Below, piece by piece: positions 25,501 to 37,489 of a stretch of 64,000 nt of DNA (positions are counted from its first letter, which is position 1; the number at the start of each line of letters is the position of its first letter). The notes beneath the pieces were generated by a model. It was not told where the DNA came from. It saw only the letters and a program-made list of their open reading frames with translations, and made no database searches. The position numbers were made by a program, and so were the translations under genes. The DNA is taken from positions 75,432,501-75,496,500 of the forward strand of contig CM032232.1 of assembly GCA_019009955.1 (NCBI GenBank), read 5' to 3'. This DNA is from Riptortus pedestris (lineage: Eukaryota; Arthropoda; Insecta; Hemiptera; Alydidae).

Positions 25501-26731
25501 CAGCCAACAAATTAAAAATAGCGATATTTCGTTTCCTATTGGTTTTCCGGCAAATTTTCACAGGATAAAAGTTGTTTATTTTGTTATTTAAAGTAACTTT
25601 TGTTATATTCACTTTTGTCGTATAACAAAGTATAAACAAGATATAGTGAAGTAGCTTTTGTTTTAAACTTAATATTACTAAATTTAATATCCTAATCGCT
25701 TGAAATATTATGAAGGACAACGTCTGCCGGGTATGTAAAATAGTAGGACTAATGTTTGTCATTGCTTTACTGGCTACTGTGAGGTGGCTCTGATTTTGGG
25801 TTCGCATTCTCTTTACTCTTCTGAGATGCGTTTATTGCAGAAGCTAACCGGAAACCACTGGTTCTCATTTTTCAGTCCAACTTTCTGCAAGGATTTCTGC
25901 TCTATGGAACATCCAGCAATAGCCTTTCAACTGCAGGCATTCCAGAGTCTATACTCTATAGAGCATATCATACCAGGAGCACACTTAAAGCTAGTGTTGT
26001 AACTTTTTTTTTTATGGTTTAGATTTGGAATAAATATAATGTGTCACAGCTGGCACGGAATGAGCTGTTATTTGATCGCCAGCTTGGAGGGCGGTATTGA
26101 ATAGAGCAGGTGGGGTTGCTTCCTATCCACCTGGGCTTGCTTCAACTGGCTACACACTGCCATATGATTGCCCTTACGCGTAACATTCTCCTTTCTTTAG
26201 CCGTATTCAAAGATGTCTGCCCGAATTTCGTATTAATATGATAGTATATGGATGTGTTGATCAATAAATCCTTCGAACAGAGATTATGCATGTCAACCAT
26301 ATTCACATCAAAATTACAATTCGCACTATTTATGCGTTTACAAGGTTCAAGCTATACTTTAAATGTAATTGCGTCATTGGAATGAGTTGACTATCGTGTC
26401 TCAATATTCAATTTCGTGCATCTCTCTAAGTAAAAATCCGATATGCTATGTTGGGCATAATACGTTTTGCATTGAATGTTAGCTAATTCTGAAATCTTCA
26501 TGATTTAGTAAACCCCCATATGTAAGGTAAGAACTAAAAAATACCAATAATTCCAGATATATTAAGCTTAGGCAAATGTATAGATAAAGTATTCTATGAA
26601 ATCAATTTTTCAATCAAAATGATCTTCAATTCTTTGCGTACAGAAATATTTATGAATACGCATTTCCAGTTCCAAATGACCAATTATAAATATATCATAA
26701 ACCTCAAATTTACACCTGTTAAAATGTAATT

Positions 26732-26940
26732 AATATTGTTATTTATTAACGTCCACCGTTTGTTTTTATTGGCGGGTCATCTACAGGTCACCACTCTTTT
26801 CGAGCCAGGGTTGGACTGTAAGGATTGTATTTAATGAGTCACTAAATAAATTCCTATTGCTTGGGCGGGAATGGAACTCTACTCTAGTTTGCCATATGGG
26901 ATTAAGGAATGCTTTAACTCACTAGACAAGCCTGAGTAAG
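26732..26940 (-). mobile_element. tRNA-derived SINE with 8-bp target-site duplication
   Basis: The element is inverted. Read on the - strand it has a tRNA-like head, a B box region (GTTCCATTCCCGCC), a 'TTAGTGACTCATTAAATAC' middle and a tail ending in GGACGTTAATAAATAAC. It is flanked by ATGTAATT at 26724-26731 and 26941-26948. It matches the copy at 28604 along most of its length. Confidence 0.75.
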
Positions 26941-27097
26941 ATGTAATTTGAGTGAAGATTTAATTATTAAATATCTTAATCTTAAATTAGTAAAAATTAA
27001 AAAAAAAAAATTGAGTGTTAATGGCTAAAAACTATGTTGACTTCATAGTTTAGTAAGGACTGCCCCTAATTCTGTGTGTGTGTGTATTACCAGATTT

Positions 27098-27413
27098 CCC
27101 CAGATCTTATTGCAAAAGTAATTTTTTATAAATGTTTTATATACATTTATTCTCTAACTTCAATATTTACTGAGATATTTGCATTTTTTAGTGTTTGGGC
27201 CTTCAGTGAAGGTCCACTCCTACCCATGTCACAAATAGTCTGTTATATAATGAAACACTTTATTTAAAACTTAAATACCAAGTATTGTTCTCATTGAACT
27301 TTTACTTTTTAGATTTACGTTAAATACGACGTATTTAAATGCAAATACGTAGAGTACGTGGGAAATCTGCTTAGTTGGCGCAGCATCTGCGTTACGGACT
27401 TTTATTTCATTGT
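27098..27413 (+). mobile_element. Rep600 element, 3' half
   Basis: It aligns with the 3' half of the copy at 39671: 'CAGATCTTATTGCAAA', 'TACTGAGATATTTGCATT', 'TTAAATACCAAGTATTGTTC', 'GGAAATCTGCTTAGTTGGCG', then CAGCATCTGCG and a T run. The 3' end is at the same place as in the two other copies with intact ends. The hairpin has one stem or loop change. Confidence 0.75.
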
Positions 27414-27589
27414 TTTCTTCCGGCAAAATCTCAGCCAGTGAAAACCTCCAATATTATATTTTTTTTTTTTATAACTAAAAAAATCAATATTTTATTCGTT
27501 TCTGAATTGTCATTTAATGGTTTCATTAAAGATTTACTGTTATGTAGCTTTGATGTATTCATAATTAAATGACGAGTGAATTGAGCATG

Positions 27590-27800
27590 GAGCGTGACTG
27601 TACCCTAGAAGCGCCAGATTCAAACTGAGGAGGATAGCCAGAGCTGGGAGGGGAGGGTGGCGGGCAGGCAGAACAGCGTAAACACTCCCCCCTCCACTCC
27701 CGTCAGCTGGGCATTTTATGAATGAAAGTCTCTTCGGTGGTGGGGATATCCAAGGTCCCTTCCCCTCCTCCGCCTTCTCCCTCCCCTCCCTCTCTTACAG
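27590..27800 (+). other. GC-rich intronic island ending in a strong splice-acceptor-like tract
   Basis: This is a GC-rich block in AT-rich surroundings. It ends in a long pyrimidine tract (27755-27797) and CAG (27798-27800), which looks like a good splice acceptor. The sequence just downstream holds no recognisable exon (it is short and AT-rich with stops). It may be a cryptic exon, a decoy acceptor or a regulatory island. Confidence 0.3.
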
Positions 27801-28603
27801 CATCTCGTTCATTGTAGAACTTTTTAAAATTTATTATAACTTTTATTATTTATTATTATTTACTTATTTATTACGATTGTCCTCGGCCGTATAACATTTA
27901 GTTGTGGGTTTCTTGCCATAAACAGTACAACAAATATTTGGATCGTATTAAGCAGTTTATATTAAAATTTACAATAAAGATAATCAGTTTCGATTAGATG
28001 TTTCCTCACTACTATTTACTTGCGGTGCATAACTTGTGCAACTGCGAAATTTATCACCATAAAGAAATCGCGTTAATGTTTATCCGTTATAGATGCGCCT
28101 GAAGGCACAATTTAATGAACGGAAGGGGATGAAACTAATAATAGAATCGATAAATTAAACTAAATACAACTGGTGATTAAACAAATTCAAACTATAAATT
28201 CGGAAATGAATTTTAGAATTTATACGCTTAATGCACAATAGACCCAAATTGTAAAACCCTATCAATTAACGTTATGAAAAAGGGGTTAAAAAATATTAAA
28301 CTTTTCTAAATTGTACTTAATTAATTTGTTGTGCTCTTTGAGGTTTGTTGTATTAGTTATCCATTTTTCTGCCTTTGTTTATTCAAATATTTGTTTTCTA
28401 AAATGCCCTTCAGTCCTGCCTTGTAGAAGAAAAGAACGACGAACTTTCAATATATGAACATGTTTCATGTACAATTAGTAATTTATTGATGAATTAAAAT
28501 TGGACAAGTGTGGAGATAGGAACGGCTGAAATATGAAATCGCAAATATTCCCGTTATTAAGTGACGCATTATAAAATCAATCTTGTATGTTGAGTTAGTT
28601 ACT

Positions 28604-28804
28604 TATTATTATTATTTATTAACGTCCACTTTTTGCAACTCAGGCTAATTGGGATGGGTTATCTACAGGTGACCACCCTTTTCTGGTTCCGTCACTAAAT
28701 AATTTCCTTTGCCCAGGCGAGAATCGTACTCGCCACTCTAGGTTTACCATTTAAAGTCAAGTAGCGTTTAAAGTCAACGCTTTAACTCACATTGCTAACC
28801 TGAG
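28604..28804 (-). mobile_element. tRNA-derived SINE with 13-bp target-site duplication and (AAT)n tail
   Basis: This is the best preserved copy. TGAGTTAGTTACT is repeated exactly at 28591-28603 and 28805-28817. On the - strand the 201-bp element starts CTCAGGTTAGCAATGTGAGT (A-box-like, TTAGCNNTGTG). It carries a B box GTACGATTCTCGCC, a 'TTATTTAGTGACGGAACC' core, and ends in GGACGTTAATAAATAATAAT with an AAT repeat. The head with pol III A and B boxes marks it as a tRNA-derived SINE, and the exact duplication suggests it is younger than the other copies. Confidence 0.85.
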
Positions 28805-29063
28805 TGAGTTAGTTACTACAATTGCTCTTTTATGAATTTTCCTCGGAACTTGTTCATGTTCGAGTACAGTAAGTATTAAATTTAGCATTCATTTCTCCTA
28901 CTCATGCAATATTCCAGTTAAGCTTTAATAAAATATCCCTGTCTAATTTGAATTTCGAGTCTGTTAATTACTTTTGGAGCAGAAATGGAAATGAAATGTG
29001 GTATTGGGCTATTCCTTGACTGTGAGGCATTGCTTTTAAATTTGACTTAGGTTTTCTCCTTGG

Positions 29064-29594
29064 ATGAAGTACTCACTCCTGAATGATGTTTCAACTCCAT
29101 GTGTATTATTGATTAATCCAATTTCGGTCAGCTGGGCAAGGCTTCCTTCTCAGCTGAACTTCCTACTAGTGAAGATCACGGCAGGCAGCGATGTAGCGGC
29201 AGGGAAGGATGTGCAGCTCCTATCAAGAGGCGACTGCTTGATACCCTTTATCAGGAATTCCGAGAACCGAGGAAGCCGGGTGTCAGTCTGGACTCTCACA
29301 AGGATTTCCACTGTCGTTCAATTTTTTTTTTCTTTTCTAATTCCTTTCTCACATTTCAGCCTTTCCGACAACTGGGGGTTTGGAAGCGATACCCTTACAA
29401 AGAAGGTAGGTAGGTACTTTATACCCCGCTGGTTTTGGGTTAACCAGACTTCCGTTCTTCAAAGAAAGGGTGTTGTTGGCAAAAGGCAGTATTTCTACTC
29501 TTCTCTTACAATAACCCATTATTCCGCTCTAATAGTTTTTGGAACCTCTTTTAATAAGATTTCCTGTCGGCTGCAGATCCCTAAAAAGTATTAG
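29064..29594 (+). other. 176-codon open frame, unrecognised; probably not a gene
   Basis: This is the longest ATG-started open frame in the window, lying inside a cyclin D intron. The first ~80 codons fall in a GC-richer patch and the rest is AT-rich with runs of Phe. I see no signal peptide of standard form, domain or repeat, and no similarity I know. A frame of this size can arise by chance in tens of kilobases of intron. It is listed so it can be tested. Confidence 0.15.
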
Positions 29595-31454
29595 TCAACC
29601 GTATTCCTGAAATGGTGAGTTTTGCTATTGATGTTGAAAGTACTGAGTTGATTGAATTTGACTACTCGGCCATTAAATGGTTAAGAGTGTATTTGATTTA
29701 GGTTAACCATAAAAATTAGGACTCCCAAATGAAGACAAAAGTACATATTATCTAGTTTTCACATACTACCAGTACACTGGTGATATCAGAGAAATTTCAG
29801 TAGTTTGAAAACTAAGAGATGAATTTAAAAGAGGGAATAAATTGTCAGAGGACTACTGCCCATTTATATTTATGTAAGAAAAATATTCAGTTATAACAAC
29901 GTGTCGTGTAAATGGTAGTAAAAATATAATTAAGCTCTGTCTTGAAGTGCATAAGAATTCGTACAAGCACAGTTTTCTGTACTAAATATTCAATTTAAAT
30001 GTAAGTATACTGATTTTAGGAATTGGTTGATGTGTATAATTCATTTCCGTTTAAATGTCTTCGATGAGCCCCAGGTATTTCTCAGCTTTTTACATTGCAG
30101 TATAAAGAAGTAGCTTCTGATATATAATATCTTTTGTCAGAAAGAAACTCATTGTAATTAAATGTATTGGATCAAAACGCTTTCAGCGGTGTATATTGTT
30201 ATAATGTGTTATCACAAATTATTTATTCCAATTATTTAGCCCAAAAACGTCGCTCAATTTATTTGTTCATTCGAGGTATAAAAAAAAAAAAAAAAAAAAG
30301 AATGAAAGAAAATCATTGTTCCGAATCGGAGTCTACGAATGTTTTGAGGTTATGCCAACAAGAGCAGTGCCAACACGGAACTTGACGTAAGCCTCAGAAC
30401 AACGCGTATCGCCATTTGCAACCCTGAAAAGTTCAATCACTCCGCTCTCTGCTGTCCTTGCAACGACAATTGAACAATTGACCCAAGAGGGGTCTGGCGT
30501 GTTAAGTGTTCTTTCCAATCTCCCCCCCCCACTAGCTTCGGATGCCGAGACTGTCTCCTGAAGCCGGAAATCCTGGGAACCGCTTTCCGGAAAAATGCCA
30601 TTTGAATGAAACCATTCATGGAGAGATAAGCAGTCTCTTACTACTGACTAAGCTCATTCAGGAAAAAAATTGTAAATCATTTTCGCTTTTAGTTGTCACC
30701 GTTGATACTACTGAAATTATCAGAGTTCTTCTTATCAACACCGATCGTCCTTATCAATCTCATAAGAATTGTTACATTTTGAAATTATATTTAAATTAAA
30801 ATATCTGTTGACTGTCTTGAATTTTTATAAGCCACAACTAGAAATTCCCGCAATTATTTCTCTGTGTTAATCATCAGGTTATGTTGGTGTATTTCTTTAC
30901 CTCGGCTAATTCAGAAAGACATAGATAAACTCATTATAGGTACGCATTTGTTTTCCATGACGGACTCCCTCAAAAAAGGATCTAAATTTTTAACAAACGC
31001 TTTTTCTAGCATAAAAACTTTCTGAAGTACCTGATGTCGCAGTTTTTAGTTGACACTGTGTATGATTCAATAAGATTTGGTTCACATCTCATATACAGAT
31101 ACTCACATCTTAAAAAAAAATTTATCCTAAACTTTGCAGTTGTATATTCTTCTGAGCAAATGTTTTTTTTTAAAATCTTGAGTGTAGTGCGGCGGTCTAT
31201 CGTGCACCACTTTTATAATTATAGCAACTTAACTCCTGGAATTGCACTCCTGTGTATTCTATTGATGGCTTTGCTTTAGTTATATAGCCATTCCTATCCG
31301 TTGTTGTTTACTTTAGTGAATTTTTGACTGACAAATATAATCTTATATATTCTCATATTCGGAATTGAGATCATTTTTAGTAGAATCAGATCTATTAACT
31401 CCATGTGATCTATTCAGGTATTTTTAATTACTGATGTTTCATTTTACTGTTACC

Positions 31455-31815
31455 TCAGCTGGAAAGATTGTCGTCATTTAAATTATTAAAGTATTTTGCA
31501 AGATCGTGTGAAAGGGGAAGCACGGAATCAGCTGGCGACTGGAAATGCGCAAGCTCAGCTGTAAGTGAGCATAAATTCCTGGAAACTCTAGGGGGCCCGG
31601 GGCTGCAGAATGCGATCACAGGATGGACTACAAACAAAATGTCAGCTGTTATTGTCCCCAGTATAAGCATCAATCTCAGCTTTTTTGCTGGAGTGTCCAT
31701 TTTATTTAAAGACTTCCTGAAATTTCGACGTATTTTAACTATACATTGGACAGTATCATTGACTTGCTCGTTGGACAAGGATTATTTAATTGTATTGGTT
31801 GAGTTAGTTACCTAA
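31455..31815. other. Overlapping open frames on both strands, unrecognised
   Basis: Frames of 115 codons (31468-31815, +) and 107 codons (31455-31778, -) cover the same GC-richer patch. From an internal Met at about codon 27, the - strand product starts with a Lys/Arg-containing stretch and then a hydrophobic segment, which could pass for a signal peptide. Nothing else supports a gene, and two-strand openness points to composition rather than coding. Confidence 0.15.
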
Positions 31816-32819
31816 GAAGAACAAAAAATAAATAATGCTTCTTCATTAGAATGCTATCGCGACAATGCTACCTCGAAGTTCACCTTAGGTGTCTGCTTTA
31901 TATACAATATTTCATTTTTACCGCATCTGCTAGTAAAGTCATTGCTGCTTGGGAGCACACCGGGAAAAAACTTGGATACAAGGGAACCATTTTCAAGTCT
32001 GTCGAATTTTGTACTGAATAGTTGTTTGGTTGCGTCTTTCGACAAATGTGGCAATAGTAATAATACTACTGGGAACAACCCACTATTTTATATTGTACAA
32101 TGTTGACTATTATTACTGTCGGCTTGCCTACTTGATCTAGCTTCTACGAGACGCCATGAAATATTTTGTTCAAGCCGCTGTATGCCATCTTTTAATCTGT
32201 TACGTAATACTTTTAAATTAGTATTCATTTTGTTGTGTATTGATGGTTTTTTAATAAAAAAAAGCCTATGATTTAAATGTCGCTCTTTTATTGTGATAAA
32301 CTGTTAATAAAGTCCAGAGCTCGTCTCCAGAGGGCATTCACCTCTAACATAATTCCTAGCTGTGTAAACGCTAGCAATTTTAATAACCTTTGGATCAACG
32401 TTGTCCCCAAACCTCAGAACAATAGATCCAAGTTATTGTGTTATTGTTCAAGTGAGTTTTAGAAAGGTAGCCAGTGAAGTTCTTTCCGAGTTGAATGTTA
32501 TCTGCTTGGAATTGAACCATTAGCATAACGGGACAGTGCCCTTTCAGATGTTAACCTGAGGGTCACGGCCAACTGTTGGGAAGAGTACTTAACTCATGTC
32601 AGCCTTGTTCAGTGAAAAAAAAAAGGCCTGATAATTTTGGTTAGTTATCAACTTTATATATTATTGTTTTGGAGTATTAGAGAAGAGCAGTTACAATTTT
32701 CCTCTTACTGTTACCATTGAGGGACTCTTGAGTGAATGACCACAGACAAATACACTCGCTTTCTTTTTGGTTTCTTTTAATAATCCCTGAATTGGTGTCT
32801 AGCACTATCATTATTTGCT

Positions 32820-33230
32820 CTGAGGTAAAGAACCTAATCCCCAGACGTCCAGACAGAACCCCGGCTTCCTGTCGGCACAGCTAAGAGCCTGACCAGCCTC
32901 CCTATATCGGGGGCAAACAGTGCGGCTCTGCAGCCCAGGGCGATAACACCGTCCTCAGTGTTTGCCCACTACCCTTATCTTGCCCACGGTTTCCTGCCCG
33001 GAGAGTTAGACTGGTTTTAAGGGGGGAGGGGGGTCTCCAACGTCTAGCTCTCCAACCAGCAGGTTTGTCGTTAAGTCTGTCACGTCTTTACAAAAGACTA
33101 CCCCTCCGCCAGACGAATTGTCCAGTACTGCCAATTTGCATAGACTGTCTGAGAACCAACGGTCTGGTCTGGCTTGCCGTCTAGCCAGTGGTCAGGGGTA
33201 GGTTTCAGGTTTTTTCTCTCCCTGCGACAG
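32820..33230. other. GC-richer intronic island, unrecognised
   Basis: About 400 bp of GC-richer sequence with GGGGGCAAACAGTGCGG and GGGGGGAGGGGGG runs. Both strands are partly open. No family was recognised. A degraded SINE-like piece may precede it at about 32500-32580 ('GGAATTGAACCATTAGC', 'GTTAACCTGAG'). Confidence 0.25.
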
Positions 33231-34679
33231 ACGATATATGTTACATTTAGATTCGCCTAACAATGGCTAAATATAAAAAATATTAACGATAAACCTGTTG
33301 ATGCCAAACGGTCGAAAGAGCATTCATAACGTTTCATACCGACTTTTTAACCAATCATTAAATTAACCACTTTATTTCCCTTGTTATTAATTCGTAGTAG
33401 TTCTTCATGTCAACTGATTAAAGCAATGAACAGTTTAATCATAGGTTTTATTTCTAGGTGGCATGGCATACAGTTTTCGTAACCTTAACCTTTTTGTTCA
33501 CTTATGGAGTTTTAGATAGAAATAGACTAATAAATTGTAATTGGCTTACAGTAAACCTTATACCAATTCTAGATCACCAAAAAAATAAATAAAAATAGGG
33601 TTACAGTCAATGTGCGAAGAGAAGTAAAGTTTTAATAAGTTTTTGAAGGTTTAATTTGAAGTAAATATTTGTTTTACCATTTTCAAGGAATGTAAATTTA
33701 ATTTTCCGATACGTAAAAGCATACGTAACCTTCTTCAGCTCTACTCTTGCATTCCAACTTCATTCTTTTTTTCATTCCTTTCCGATTTCTGTTTTTCTTT
33801 CCTCTGTGCTTCGAGAGCAAAGCGCCGAGTGAGAGGGCTTTATTGGGTTTTCGTGCCTAGCCGCCAGAAGGAGCACACAAACGGTGAGTATAGGCAATGG
33901 CTGTATCCGAATTCCTTCACGTTGGAACGCCCTCTGTGTATTAACCAAGTAGAGATTGAGAACCATTGTTGTACCCCCGCTGGTTCTCAGAAACAGTACA
34001 AGGGCCGAGACAACCTACGTCCGCTGTGTATTCACGGGACACGACAAATTATTATGCCTCCTTGTTTTCTATTGATTATGATTGTTTGAGGATTTTTAGT
34101 TTTTCTCTTGCTTTTCCGATGCTCTCTTCTTTATTAGTACGTCTTAACCGGAGATCAGATGCTGTTTGAACATGTCATTCATATTTATGTGATATAATGA
34201 ATTTTATATAATAAAAAAAAAAAAATCAATCACACGTGGGTTGGTTCACCCAAAATAAACTTTTTTTCCTAATCTCTGAGGTCATGCTGGATACAACATT
34301 GGGCTTGTAAATGGTGTCCTAGCTTTGAAATTACTTGCCTAGTGTACTCGATCACACCACAGCCAGTAAAGACTTCATCAACAGATTTCCCCTAAATTTC
34401 AGGATGTTGTGTGTGCTGAATGAAGTGTTCTTTTAGTCCATTAATGGGGTAATTTAGGTGCAACGTGAGAAAAACCACAAGGCTTAGCTAAAGCTTTTTT
34501 TTAGCATTCTGCTCACTCATGCCACTAAACATAAAACAGTGATATTTTTATTACACCCAGAGCAAATACTCATCGACGTTTTTAACATGAATCCGCTTCG
34601 TAGATGTCTTACCCTTCGGCATCAACCTTGAAGTTGTTTCATTCTGCGCAGAGGGAGGAATCTAATTAACTTATCCTCA

Positions 34680-34940
34680 TTATGGAGCGTGGGAACGGAT
34701 AATTTGGAGAGTAGAGGTTATTATGCGGTAGTTGTAGTACTCTAGGGGAGAAGTGTTAAGACGCAGTTAGAAGGGAGTAGGATATGCGGTCGAGTGCCCC
34801 TTGCCGCATCACTTCCTAGGAAGAGCCGGGGGAAGGCAAATGTTGCCGGAACTTAGCGTTGTGGTTAGTGTGTCACAGGTGGTTGCTACGGTCCGGCGGC
34901 GGGCACATGCGGCCCGTTCTCATGGGAGGTAAGCTGATCC
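34680..34940 (+). promoter_or_regulatory. CpG-containing intronic island with donor-like end; candidate alternative first exon
   Basis: GC and CpG density rise visibly (GCCGGGGG, GTCCGGCGGCGGGCAC, CATGCGGCCCG), and the block closes with GGGAG|GTAAGC, a near-consensus splice donor at 34929. CpG-rich sequence followed by a donor inside a long intron is the form expected of an internal promoter with a non-coding first exon, or of a nested transcript. There is no TATA box or coding evidence, so this is an inference from composition. Confidence 0.25.
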
Positions 34941-35899
34941 ACGACTTCACCCCCTGCAAAGTCGACCGTGTCATCATCAGTCGTGACTAATTTCATTATT
35001 TCCTCACATCATTGATCAGGTGCGAGGCACTTTCTTTGTGTCACGTCATAGATCAGTGAACAAGATCTCTTACAAACACTCATCAATTAAATTAGCTTTT
35101 GGAAACTGAAGTAAGTGCCTTGAAAGAAAATCATTAGACATAGTGTTATGCAACGAGATATTACACATCTTACAATCTATGATTGGTAGAAAATTCCACA
35201 GTGAGGGGGATGCGTAAACTGCCTCCTTTCATGCTGGAATAACCAAAAGATGTTATGTTATTTCTCACATTCTATTCATTATTTCTCCCATATTAAGACA
35301 TATCTATAAAGAAATCAAATTAATTATTGTATTCCGTTTGAAGCGATGTGCACCAATGAAGTGTCATTTGTGATTCTTTTGGAATTGCTTCTGTAGTTCT
35401 GTCTAAATTGAAATTTCCTGATACTTTCGAAATTCATTTAGTTCAGTAGAGTATAAGATCGACATTATTTTCTTACCAGCTGTTTCATTTCCACTTAGAT
35501 GTAATTGCATAAGGAAACCATTTTTTTTTTCTTAGTAATAATTTGTAGGTGCCAGACTTTTATTATATCCCAACCTTGAAGGATGGCAGTATCTTATCTA
35601 GTTTTATTATAAAACCACCTCTCATTCAGCAATAATACTTATTGAATTGGAAGAAAACCATCTTTCATAAGGATTCAGTATTTAAACGTAACAATTTCCA
35701 ATGTCTTGCGATAGACGATTAGTCATTCTTAAAGGAAAAAAAATCTTGGTTGAGTTTAGCTTCCTCCATATCTCCATTTATGAGATATGGTTATAATTTT
35801 GTTATCAATGTCAAAATAATCGTCAGCTCTGTAAGACTTCATTAATATTTTTAGCCATCATTCATGCCCTAAGTCTTAACTAATATTTTTGGATAATTT

Positions 35900-35960
35900 T
35901 AGGTTTTGGGTTCAATTCCCACATGGGGAAATTGAATTTATTTATAGGCACCCTTTCTGA
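35900..35960 (+). mobile_element. Possible SINE B-box fragment
   Basis: GGGTTCAATTCCCACATGGG resembles the B box and following stem of the SINE at 36166 (GAGTTCGATTCCCGCCTGGG) and is followed by a 'GAATTTATTTATAGGCACC' stretch. The rest of the element is not evident. Confidence 0.35.
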
Positions 35961-36165
35961 TTGGCTTTATAAAGTTAATTTTGAAAAATATGAATACTAT
36001 GTGTTTTAACCATAGGTCGCATGGCATTTATTAATAATTTTAACATACCTATCAGTCATTGTTTACACATTATGCGCCTTACAACATATTACTAAGTGTA
36101 TACACTTACAAAAGTAAAAATAACCATACATTTTTCTGATAATTTAATTTGGTTGTACAACATTG

Positions 36166-36330
36166 CCGGGGCTGAGGTTGGCCTTGTGATTTAAAGCGTT
36201 GCCTTTTATCTCACTTGGTAAACCTGTAGTGTGAGTTCGATTCCCGCCTGGGTAATAGAATTTCTTTAGTGACGAACTCATTAAATAAAATCCTTAGTCT
36301 CACATGATCTACATAGCGATAGAAGAGGAT
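36166..36330 (+). mobile_element. tRNA-derived SINE, + orientation
   Basis: It begins CCGGGGCTGAGGTTGGCCTT, with an A-box-like TTGGCCTTGTGATTTAAAGC. It carries a near-consensus pol III B box GTTCGATTCCC at 36235-36245, then GCCTGGGTAATAGAATTTC and TTAGTGACGAACTCATTAAA. It is the mirror orientation of the copies at 26732 and 28604 and lacks their tail, so it is probably 3' truncated. Confidence 0.75.
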
Positions 36331-37450
36331 TTAACTGCCGAAGCCTTCGCCATCTCACATTTTCGTTTAGTTTAGTTTTCCCCCACCATTTATCATTCCT
36401 TTTACCATCCAATTCGTTTGGCTATTAATAACAAGATATATCTTTAAAAAATTTCAATATTGGCTTTTCTGTTTTTAAAAGATTCATTCTTTTCAGTTTA
36501 ATTTTGAACCTTAAAAGTTCTCCTTTCGATGTTTGTACATTATTCTGTTCTTTGAGTCTATTAAGACCTGATTTCTCTCTCTCTCTGAAGGAATTTTGTT
36601 CCCTTGGGAGAATCTTTTCATCTCAATGAAGTCACCGTAAATGTTGGCCCAAGATAGTTCCTTATAACACTTCCTTCGATAAAAAAAAGTTGCTGATATG
36701 AGAATTTATCTTTGGTGATAATGAACCCGTTCGAGTCTTGCAAAACTGCTATAGCTAAAAGAACTATTTATTACTTTCTGCACATTTGTTCGTTATTGCA
36801 AAAACTGAATATTATCAAATAATTTCCCGAATGCTAGTTAAATCTTTGCTTTAACTATTTCAAGATAAGACATCAATGTTTAACTGTATTTACTGAATTG
36901 GAGGCTATTGACATTTTTTGGACTTTTTTCTAGGGAATATTTTCTTTTTGTTTAATACATTTTCTTCAACTTAATGATACCATCCTGAATCGTTTTAAAT
37001 CTATACTAACAGTTTTCCACTAATTCATGTCTAATTTAGGTTATGATATTTCACAATCGTGTGATGAAGAAACTGCAGAGATGATGCAATATGTTTATTT
37101 ATGGAAAATATTTCAAATGTTCTAATGTTTATCAGAAAACATGTTTTTGTACATGTAATAAGTCACACTTTGATCAGTTTGAATCAATGATAAGCCGCTT
37201 TTATAATTACTGATCATCGTTATGACTAGTCAAAAAACAAAAGCCACATATATTATTCATTATTATTATTTTGAAGTATTGATGAATTTATTTAAAGCTG
37301 TATCGGGTTCTTAGAATCATTCATTTAGTTCATTTTTTTCATCAATGTTCTACCTTCAGTAAGGAACATTTAACTGACTTACAAATCCCTATTATACAGC
37401 TATCATTTTTAAGCATAGACATTTTAAAATAAATATTTTATTATAGTTAA

Positions 37451-37453
<3 letters not shown>

Positions 37454-37487
<34 letters not shown>
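37454..37487. repeat. (TA)n microsatellite
   Basis: About 17 uninterrupted TA units. A short open frame across it would encode Tyr-Ile repeats, which is an artefact of the dinucleotide. Confidence 0.95.

Positions 37488-37489
<2 letters not shown>

Noticed and set aside
31455..31815. Secreted protein gene on the - strand
   Set aside because: A signal-peptide-like segment alone is weak evidence. The opposite strand is equally open, and no splice context or family match was seen.
36235..36245. Possible tRNA gene (B box GTTCGATTCCC)
   Set aside because: It is part of the SINE head. No acceptor stem pairing or full cloverleaf could be drawn, and inverted copies occur elsewhere in the window.
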